Shown piece after piece: positions 57,807 to 64,000 of a stretch of DNA of 64,000 nt. Positions within the stretch are counted from its first letter, which is position 1, and every line of letters starts with the position of its first letter. Both the position numbers and the translations under genes were made by a program. The notes under the pieces are model-generated. The model made no database searches. It was given only the letters and a program-made list of their open reading frames with translations, and was not told the DNA's origin. This DNA comes from Zoogloea sp. (GTDB taxonomy: Bacteria; Pseudomonadota; Gammaproteobacteria; Burkholderiales; Rhodocyclaceae): the NCBI RefSeq assembly GCF_028689785.1, contig NZ_JAQVCN010000001.1:62001-126000 (forward strand), written 5' to 3'.

Positions 57807-60296
57807 TCAGGCCGCTTTCCTATGCTCGTCAGCCAACCCCGCCAGGGCCTGACGCAGACCGAAGTCGTAGGGGAAGTCATCGACACGGATGACCTTGTCG
57901 CGCAATTCGCCACGCCGCACGATGAGCGCGAACTCGTCGCGGCTGATGATGCCGGCAGCCAGGGCGGCTTCGTAGAGGGCATCGACACCGCCCCCCACCA
58001 GCAGGCCCGGCTTGAACTGGCCGGTCTTGACGGCCCGCCGCACCTTGGCCTCCACCGGCTCTGCCTCGATGGTGGCGGTGAGGGCGGCCTCAAGGGCGCC
58101 CGCCGGCTCCTCCAGGTCGGTGGGCAGATACACGTCGGAGGTCAGGCGATCGCGGGTCGCCGAGGGGTTGATGAGCAGGCTCGCCACCTCGTGGCCCAGG
58201 CGGTCGGAGGGCACGAAGTAAGGCCGGCCGAGGGGGAAGACCACGACCCGGCGCAGCAAGGTGGCAAACAACCGATTGGGGAAGTTGGCAATCGCACCTT
58301 CAAAGGCGCTCTGGGCCTTGAACATGCAGTCCCAGATCACCCAGTGGAGCAACGGTGCGTCGGCCGCCTGACGGCCTTCGTCCTCGAAACGCTTGAGGGC
58401 AGCGGAGGCCAGGTACATCAGGGAAAGGATGTCGCCAAGGCGTGCCGACAGCTTCTCCTTGCGCTTGAGTGCACCGCCCAGGGTACCCATGGAAATGTCC
58501 GCCAGGAAGGCAAACGCGGCCGAGAAACGGGTGAGCTGCTGGTAGTAGCGGCGCGTCTCCGGCGCCACACCCTTGCCGCCGGCATCCGGCACAGCCACGA
58601 AGTGCGAACCAGTGAGGCCCATCACCAGGGCCCGGGCGGCATTCGACACGGTGTAGCCCACGTGCCCCCAGAAGGCCTCGTCGAAGGCCACCAGATCGCC
58701 ACCGCGCGCGGCCTCCATCTCCTTCAGCACATAGGGGTGACAGCGGATTGCCCCCTGGCCGAAGAGGATCAGGCTGCGGGTGAGGATGTTGGCGCCTTCC
58801 ACGGTGATGCCCACCGGAATCTGCTGGTAGGCGCGGCCAAGGAAGTTCTGCGGCCCCAGGCAGATGCCCTTGCCGCCGATCACGTCCATGCCGTCGTTCA
58901 CCGTCTGGCGGGCGCGCTCGGTGACGTGGAACTTGACGATGGCCGACACCACCGAGGGCTTCTCGCCCAGGTCGATGGCTCCCGCCGTCATCACCCGCGC
59001 GGCGTCGCTGAGCCAGGTGTTGGCGCCGATGCGGGTCAGCGCCTCTTCAACGCCCTCGAACTTGCCCACCGCCGTCTTGAACTGGTAACGCACCCGGGCA
59101 TAGGCCCCCACGGCCCGGGCGGTCATCTTCTGCATGCCGGTGTTGGAGCCCGGCAAGGAGATGGAACGCCCTGCCGCCAGGCACTCCATGAGCATCCGCC
59201 AGCCCTGCCCCGCCATCGCCGGCCCGCCGATGATGAAGTCCAGGGGCATGAACACGTCGGTGCCGCGGATCGGCCCGTTCATCCACACGGCGTTGAGGGG
59301 AAAGTGGCGGCGACCGATGTCCACGCCCGGGTGGTCACGGGGCACCAGCGCGCAGGTGATGCCCAGATCCTCCACATCACCCAGCAGGTGCTGCGGATCA
59401 AACAGGCGGAAGGCCAGGCCGAACACGGTGCATACGGGCGCCAGGGTGATGTAGCGCTTGTCGAAGCTCACGCGCATGCCCAGCACCTCGCGGCCCTGGT
59501 AGGTGCCCTGGCAAATCACCCCGGCATCGGGGATGGAGGCTGCGTCCGACCCCGCCCACGGGCTGGTCAGGGCAAAGGCCGGGATCTCCTGGCCCCGGGC
59601 CAGGCGGGGCAGGTAATGCTGCTTCTGCTCCGGCGTGCCGTAGTGGAGCAGCAGCTCGGCCGGACCGAGGGAATTGGGCACCATCACCGTCACTGCCGGC
59701 GCCGACGAGCGGGTGGACAGCTTGGTGATGACCTGGGAGTGGGCATAAGCCGAGAAGCCTTTGCCGCCGTATTCCCGGGGAATGATCATGCCCAGAAAGC
59801 CCTTCTCGCGGATGTACTTCCACACCACCTCGGGCATGTCCTGGGCCTGGGTGCATTCCCAATCCTTGGTCAGCCGGCACAGTTCCGTCGTCTCCACATC
59901 CAGAAAACGCTGCTCCTCCGGGGTGAGGCGCGGCGCCGGGTAGGCCAGCAGGGTGTTCCAGGTCGGCTTGCCACCAAACAGCTCACCCTCCCACCACACG
60001 GTTCCGGCTTCCAGGGCATCCCTTTCGGTCTGGGACATGGACGGCAACGCCTTGCGGAAGGCCCGGAAGATGCCCGCTGTCACCAGGCTGCGCCGGATGC
60101 CTGGCACCACGAACACCGCCCCGGACACCGCGAGCACACCCAGCGCTAACCCGCTTGCGGCCGGCGACCAGCCGGCCAGCCAGGCCAGGGCTGCTAGCCA
60201 CACCAGACCGACCCCATACCAGGCAAAAAATGGCGCTCGCCCGTAGGCGAGCGCGACCACCAGGGGAGGGAGGGAAACCAGAAACCAGTACGACAT
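57807..60296 (-). CDS. fadE: Acyl-CoA dehydrogenase FadE
   Basis: Membrane-associated acyl-CoA dehydrogenase for the first beta-oxidation step; 829 aa (E. coli FadE 814). The N-terminal two hydrophobic helices (residues ~5-65) are FadE-specific. The dehydrogenase domain contains PREYGGKGFSAYAHSQV, FALTSPWAGSDAASIPD, GRSISLPG and TVEGANILTRSLI with the presumed catalytic Glu. A C-terminal DUF1974 domain follows. AGGAG precedes the ATG. It is the first gene of the operon; a near-palindrome CACTTTTATAAAGGTG at 60334 is a possible operator. Confidence 0.96.
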   Translation of the reverse strand: MSYWFLVSLPPLVVALAYGRAPFFAWYGVGLVWLAALAWLAGWSPAASGLALGVLAVSGAVFVVPGIRRSLVTAGIFRAFRKALPSMSQTERDALEAGTVWWEGELFGGKPTWNTLLAYPAPRLTPEEQRFLDVETTELCRLTKDWECTQAQDMPEVVWKYIREKGFLGMIIPREYGGKGFSAYAHSQVITKLSTRSSAPAVTVMVPNSLGPAELLLHYGTPEQKQHYLPRLARGQEIPAFALTSPWAGSDAASIPDAGVICQGTYQGREVLGMRVSFDKRYITLAPVCTVFGLAFRLFDPQHLLGDVEDLGITCALVPRDHPGVDIGRRHFPLNAVWMNGPIRGTDVFMPLDFIIGGPAMAGQGWRMLMECLAAGRSISLPGSNTGMQKMTARAVGAYARVRYQFKTAVGKFEGVEEALTRIGANTWLSDAARVMTAGAIDLGEKPSVVSAIVKFHVTERARQTVNDGMDVIGGKGICLGPQNFLGRAYQQIPVGITVEGANILTRSLILFGQGAIRCHPYVLKEMEAARGGDLVAFDEAFWGHVGYTVSNAARALVMGLTGSHFVAVPDAGGKGVAPETRRYYQQLTRFSAAFAFLADISMGTLGGALKRKEKLSARLGDILSLMYLASAALKRFEDEGRQAADAPLLHWVIWDCMFKAQSAFEGAIANFPNRLFATLLRRVVVFPLGRPYFVPSDRLGHEVASLLINPSATRDRLTSDVYLPTDLEEPAGALEAALTATIEAEPVEAKVRRAVKTGQFKPGLLVGGGVDALYEAALAAGIISRDEFALIVRRGELRDKVIRVDDFPYDFGLRQALAGLADEHRKAA

Positions 60297-60333
60297 GTGC
60301 TATCTCCTTTTACTCGGCACCGTCTTTGCAGCG

Positions 60334-60349
60334 CACTTTTATAAAGGTG
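60334..60349. promoter_or_regulatory. Near-palindrome upstream of fadE
   Basis: CACTTTTATAAAGGTG is 14/16 symmetrical and lies 38 bases before the fadE ATG, in the short gap to the TetR gene. It could be a TetR operator overlapping the fadE promoter. It differs from the other PsrA-like sites. Confidence 0.4.
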
Positions 60350-60373
60350 TTGCCTGATCTGAATCCGATGGGG

Positions 60374-61042
60374 CTACTTGAGGCCCCCGAACCCCGCCAA
60401 CGGGGCACGCAGCCCGCCCAGCAGGAAGCTCATCAAGCGAGGCGCCAACTGCGAAGGGTTCTCGTCATCAAATTTGCCCGTGACCAGTTGCAGCGCGTCG
60501 GTGCCGGCGATCGCATACGACATGGCCCCCATCATGAAATGGAAGCGCCACAGGATCTCCTTGCGATCCACTTCGGGCAGCGCCCGATACAGGGCGGCCA
60601 GAAAACGCTCCACGCATTCGGCGTATTCCTCGGCCAGAAACTGCCGGACAAACTCGTTGGGCTCTGTGTAGGTGCGCCCCAACAGGCGCATGAAGGTGTG
60701 GCCGCCCCCCTCCACATCCGCCGCCATGCGCAGAGCCGTACCAAAGAAGGCATCAACAATGCGGCTGGGCTTGATCGACGCACCTGCGGCCTCAAGCTCG
60801 AGAACCTCAAGCGCCGCCAGACGGGAGCGGTTGAGATCGGTAAGCCGGCGCCGAAAGACCTCCTGGATCAGCAGTTCCTTGGTCCCGAAGTGGTAGTTCA
60901 CCGCCGCCAGATTGACGCCGGCCTGGCTGGTGATCATGCGCATCGATGTCCCGTCGAAACCATGCTCCATGAACAGCCGTTCGGCGGCGTCGAGGATGCG
61001 GCTACGGGTGTCACCTGCGGCCTTGCCAGGGATCTCGGTCAC
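60374..61042 (-). CDS. TetR-family regulator of fatty-acid genes (2)
   Basis: A 222-aa TetR regulator. I place the start at the GTG at 61042 because AGGAGG lies 7 bases upstream; an ATG at 61108 would overlap the palindrome discussed below. HTH: TSMRMITSQAGVNLAAVNYHFGTKELL; the DUF1956-like C-terminal domain begins near IKPSRIVDAFFGTALRM. Close in layout to the TetR at 52021. It is directly upstream of the fadE operon in the same direction, so it probably autoregulates and controls fadE. Confidence 0.92.
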   Translation of the reverse strand: MTEIPGKAAGDTRSRILDAAERLFMEHGFDGTSMRMITSQAGVNLAAVNYHFGTKELLIQEVFRRRLTDLNRSRLAALEVLELEAAGASIKPSRIVDAFFGTALRMAADVEGGGHTFMRLLGRTYTEPNEFVRQFLAEEYAECVERFLAALYRALPEVDRKEILWRFHFMMGAMSYAIAGTDALQLVTGKFDDENPSQLAPRLMSFLLGGLRAPLAGFGGLK

Positions 61043-61107
61043 GGAATGCCTCCTTGTGGGGATGAACACCTGCGGCTCACCGGGAATCCGGTCTGGCCAC
61101 AAATTCA

Positions 61108-61124
61108 TTAAAACGTTTGTTTAA
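61108..61124. promoter_or_regulatory. Palindromic operator upstream of TetR (2)
   Basis: TTAAA-N7-TTTAA, containing AAACGTTTG, located 66-82 bases before the GTG start of the TetR gene. AT-rich and similar in half-site composition to the sites at 51962 and 54146; likely an autoregulatory operator. Confidence 0.5.
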
Positions 61125-61149
61125 ATCATACATTGGATTAATGGCGTGT

Positions 61150-61396
61150 CAACGTACCCCGAGACATCGGACCCCCACTTGGTAGAGCCGGCAGTGTCCC
61201 CGGAAGTGGTGTAACTGCGTGAAGGAGTGAGGTGTTCGCCTTGGAGGCCTTGCAGGGCCTGCTCCAGCGCGCTTTCAGTGGTGCGGGATTTGCCGCTCAG
61301 AGAGACATGCCAACCAGCAATTCCCGGTTGAAGCAGTCGATCACCAACGTCAGCGTGGCCCAGCCATCCCGTCCCGCCCACGCACGTCCAACATCC
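61150..61396 (-). pseudogene. Decayed IS3-family transposase fragment
   Basis: On the - strand one frame reads WAGRDGWATLTLVIDCFNRE, typical of the DDE domain of IS3-type transposases, and stops shortly after LVGMSL. The next frame continues SGKSRTTESALEQALQ. A frameshift thus separates two parts of the same domain, and the following active-site region (usually RSDNG) is deleted. No terminal inverted repeats are visible. It marks past insertion-sequence activity at the boundary between the fad region and the DUF262 gene. Confidence 0.65.
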
Positions 61397-61400
61397 CCTA

Positions 61401-61664
61401 CAACACAGGCTGTCGGCACATCTCAGATTTCAATTTTCAAGCAATTAGAATACTTAGAACTCCGGTGCGGGCAGTCCGCACCCCAACGACTGAGCCACAA
61501 GACAGATTCCGTTGTCGTGAAATATGGCAAAACAGACACTTCTGATAAATAATTCTGAGACAGCGCGCTGGTCTTTCAATAAAAACCTGAGATCAGCTCT
61601 GGTGGCCTGCTCTCCACGTTCGGGGACGACACTGAATGCACTATCCTCGTTCTCCTCAGCCTAG
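61401..61664. other. Non-coding region, nothing recognised
   Basis: The 260 bp between the transposase fragment and the truncated ORF has lower GC and several in-frame stops in all frames. I see no promoter, RNA or repeat that I can support. Confidence 0.5.
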
Positions 61665-61814
61665 GCACCCTATGTCGAGGCTGTCGTCAGCCTGCTCAGC
61701 AACGCTGGATTGAGCGACAACAACACAGCCCCCAAGGCTTCGCCACGCCTGATCGACGCCGAGATCACAAGCAAGATCAACATCAGCCAAGTAGCATCAA
61801 TCCTCTACGCGTGA
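61665..61814 (+). pseudogene. 3' remnant of an unknown gene upstream of the DUF262 gene
   Basis: An open frame of 49 codons with no usable upstream start, reading YVEAVVSLLSNAGLSDNN then SPRLIDAEITSKINISQVAS and a stop 7 bases before the DUF262 ATG. The tight spacing is that of an operon junction and the amino-acid pattern looks coding, so it is probably the C-terminal end of a lost partner gene. Its family is not recognised. Confidence 0.45.
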
Positions 61815-61821
61815 CCCCGCC

Positions 61822-63936
61822 ATGCAAACCCTTACCGCCAAAGAGCAACCGCTCTCCAACATCTTTAGCGATGAGTACGTCTTCACCATCCCGGGCTACC
61901 AGCGTCCCTATGCCTGGGGCACAGAGCAGGCGCAGGAATTGCTGGACGACTTGCTGGGAGCACTGGCATCCGCACCGGCGCAACTCACCGAAGCCGCGCC
62001 CTACTTCCTGGGCAGCATCGTTCTGATCAAGTCCGTGGCGGTATCCGACGCCACCGTAGTAGACGGGCAACAACGCCTGACGACGCTGACCCTGCTGTTG
62101 TCGGCGATCCGTGCGGCGGTCACGGACCCATCGATGCAGGCGGACATCACCAGTTGCATCTACGAAAAAGGCAGCCTGGTCAAAGGCACGCAGGCTCGTT
62201 ACCGCCTGTCCCTACGCGAGCGTGACCGCGAGTTCTTTCGCCAGTTTGTTCAGCACGAGGACGGCTTTACAAAGCTGACCGCGCTCACGCGATCACTGCC
62301 CGACGCGCAGGGCCGCATCCGTGCAAATGCACTGGCGTTCCAGGAGCGCCTCGGCACGCTTCCCCAGACGGAACTGTTGAGACTGGTACAGTTCGTCATC
62401 ACCCGCTGTTATCTGGTCACCGTCGCCACACCCGATCTAGATTCCGCCTATCGGATCTTTGGCGTCCTCAACAGCCGCGGTCTCGACCTCAGTGCCACCG
62501 ACATCCTCAAGGCGGAGATCATCGGCAATATTGCACCAGAACTGCGCGACGCCTACACGAAGAAGTGGGAGGATGCCGAAGAAGACTTGGGGCGGGAGGC
62601 GTTTGGCGAACTTTTCAGCCACATCCGCATGGTGTATCGCAAGGCGAAACCCAAAGGCTCATTGCTGAAGGAGTTCAAGGAGCACGTCACCCCCTCGGCA
62701 AAACCACAGGCGTTTGTGGATCGGACACTTATTCCGATGGCTGAGGCCTTCAGCGCGATCACTGGGGCAGACTACGCAAGCCAGAAACATGCGGAGGCCG
62801 TCAACGAACAACTGCGCTGGCTGAACCGTCTGGAGTTCAAGGACTGGGTGCCGCCGGCGCTGGCGTTCGTCGTGCGACAAAACCAGCACCCCGAGGCGAT
62901 GCTGTCTTTCTTCCTGGGCATGGAGAGGCTTGCGTATTCGATGCTGGCGCGCAAGAGCGGCGTGAATGACCGGCTGGAGCGATTCTCCGCCCTCACGGCA
63001 GCCATCGAAAAAGGCCAGGATCTCGCGGCGCCTACTTCTCCCCTCCAGCTCACACCGCTGGAGCAGCACGAGACCTTCACGGCGCTGAACGGGCCACTCT
63101 ACGAAACCCACTCCTCGCGAGCGATTGCCACGCTCATGCAGCGCCTCGACCACCTGATGGCCGATGGCAGCGCGAGCTATCAGCACGACATCGTTTCGGT
63201 CGAGCACATCATGCCCCAGCAGCCCGCGCCGAACAGCCAGTGGCTGAGCTGGGTTCCCGATCCGCAGACACACCAGCGCTGGCTCCATCGGCTTGGCAAC
63301 CTCACCCTGCTGAGCCGCAAGAAAAACAGCGCCGCCAGCAACTACGAGTTCGAGAAAAAGAAGAGCGCCTACTTCACGAAGGGCGGCATCTGCGCCTTTG
63401 CGATGACCACCGAGATCATGCAGTACAGCGAATGGTCGGAGGAGATCATGGCGCAACGCCACACGCGCATGCTCCAAACGCTAGAGGCCCACTGGCAGTT
63501 GCAAGATCGAATGAGTCGGGCTGATCTGGCCGAAACTCTGCTGCTGGAACTTGAGCAGGCCCGCGATGACCCCCTGTTCGAACTGGAAAGTGCCAAACAC
63601 GGTTTGAATGCCACCGCGCGGGAGACAGGCTCTGCGTTCATGGTTATGGCGGGCTCACAGGCCAAACTCCACTGGAACGGCCAACCCCACGGATACCAGC
63701 AACTCCGCGATGATCTACTCGCTACCGGCGCGCTAAGTCCCTCGAACGATGGCACTCACCTTATCTTTGCGAGCGACGTGGAATTTAACAGCCCCAGCGC
63801 CGCATCTGCCACCGTACTCGGGCGCCCGGATAACGGCCGCACGAGCTGGCGCCTAGCTGGCACCTCAATCACCTACGCCGCATGGCAGAACAATCTCCCA
63901 GAGGGGCAGCTTGCTTCCGGGCGCATCGAACGATAG
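61822..63936 (+). CDS. DUF262-DUF1524-DUF4357 protein (GmrSD-like type IV restriction)
   Basis: A 704-aa protein of the GmrSD type IV restriction class. N-terminal DUF262 (ParB/Srx-fold) has TIPGYQRPYAWG and the nucleotide-binding DGQQRLTTL (D81). A helical middle region follows. The DUF1524 HNH-like nuclease domain has SVEHIMPQ (H462) and HRLGNLTLLSRKKNSAASN (about 489-507). A C-terminal DUF4357 (about residues 600-700) is an extra module often found with restriction proteins. GmrSD enzymes cut modified (glucosylated hydroxymethylcytosine) phage DNA using NTP. It lies beside IS and gene remnants, as expected for acquired defence DNA. Confidence 0.88.
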   Translation: MQTLTAKEQPLSNIFSDEYVFTIPGYQRPYAWGTEQAQELLDDLLGALASAPAQLTEAAPYFLGSIVLIKSVAVSDATVVDGQQRLTTLTLLLSAIRAAVTDPSMQADITSCIYEKGSLVKGTQARYRLSLRERDREFFRQFVQHEDGFTKLTALTRSLPDAQGRIRANALAFQERLGTLPQTELLRLVQFVITRCYLVTVATPDLDSAYRIFGVLNSRGLDLSATDILKAEIIGNIAPELRDAYTKKWEDAEEDLGREAFGELFSHIRMVYRKAKPKGSLLKEFKEHVTPSAKPQAFVDRTLIPMAEAFSAITGADYASQKHAEAVNEQLRWLNRLEFKDWVPPALAFVVRQNQHPEAMLSFFLGMERLAYSMLARKSGVNDRLERFSALTAAIEKGQDLAAPTSPLQLTPLEQHETFTALNGPLYETHSSRAIATLMQRLDHLMADGSASYQHDIVSVEHIMPQQPAPNSQWLSWVPDPQTHQRWLHRLGNLTLLSRKKNSAASNYEFEKKKSAYFTKGGICAFAMTTEIMQYSEWSEEIMAQRHTRMLQTLEAHWQLQDRMSRADLAETLLLELEQARDDPLFELESAKHGLNATARETGSAFMVMAGSQAKLHWNGQPHGYQQLRDDLLATGALSPSNDGTHLIFASDVEFNSPSAASATVLGRPDNGRTSWRLAGTSITYAAWQNNLPEGQLASGRIER

Positions 63937-64000
63937 GCCGAGACGCAAACGCCCCACCAGAAAATCCACTTTGGATCCGCCGTCCAATCAATATTTACAA

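Noticed and set aside
57822..60149. 775-codon + strand ORF opposite fadE
   Set aside because: It is the mirror frame of a strongly conserved acyl-CoA dehydrogenase in GC-rich DNA; its residue composition (His, Gly, Arg and Gln-rich) is typical of an antisense shadow.

Overview
The window is GC-rich, densely packed bacterial DNA with long head-to-tail operons. Its gene content (general secretion pathway, type IV pili with PilY1, PilT/PilU, a PEP-CTERM protein, several fatty-acid degradation loci, c-di-GMP/HDOD signalling) points to a free-living betaproteobacterium, most likely of the Rhodocyclales (Azospira/Dechloromonas/Azoarcus type). The assignment is inferred from gene content and style; no rRNA or other phylogenetic marker was compared.

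Layout. (1) 1-9937, + strand: a type II secretion operon, gspD (5' end outside the window), E, F, G, H, I, J, K, L, M, N, with mostly 4-base overlaps. It is followed by transaldolase (10019-11098). (2) 11249-17668: a compact 6.4 kb integrative element inserted in the 3' end of tRNA-Thr(CGT). It is bounded by a 48-bp perfect direct repeat. It carries a tyrosine integrase, two small HTH proteins, a Cys/His-rich protein, a primase-helicase followed by origin-like inverted repeats, and two membrane-protein cargo genes: a J-like domain without HPD fused to an MmpS-like domain, and a zinc-ribbon membrane protein. (3) 17817-24997, - strand: a minor-pilin operon pilE-fimT-pilV-pilW-pilX-pilY1 that ends just before the tRNA-Thr gene. 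(4) 25161-30161: a TonB-like protein, a LysR regulator divergent from a 2-haloacid dehalogenase and malate synthase A, then a PEP-CTERM protein with a near-consensus sigma-54 promoter. (5) 30443-35208: yggU, yggT, proC and yggS on the - strand, divergent from pilT-pilU. (6) 35372-38958: an RlmL-like methyltransferase, hemJ, an NAD-dependent epimerase-like protein and a 2Fe-2S flavin reductase. (7) 38983-44677: three consecutive signalling genes: a degenerate EAL-HDOD protein, a soluble HDOD-histidine kinase and a REC-PAS-GGDEF-EAL protein. (8) 44754-47366: a small unknown gene, a SPOR protein, a DUF2802 protein and a YdcF-type protein. (9) 47356-61042, - strand: beta-oxidation genes in two transcription units (fadE-thiolase-fadB-type-thioesterase, and fadL-tetR then fadB-type-thiolase) plus a separate enoyl-CoA hydratase. 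There are two TetR regulators and PsrA-like palindromes at key promoters. (10) 61125-63936: a decayed IS3-family transposase, a truncated gene remnant, and a large DUF262-DUF1524-DUF4357 protein of the GmrSD-like type IV restriction class.

The core genes cover secretion, surface motility, and fatty-acid or C2-acid use. The accessory parts are the tRNA-Thr island and the right-hand end with the DUF262 protein. The features least explained by known systems are the cargo of the tRNA-Thr island and the HDOD-kinase/c-di-GMP cluster.
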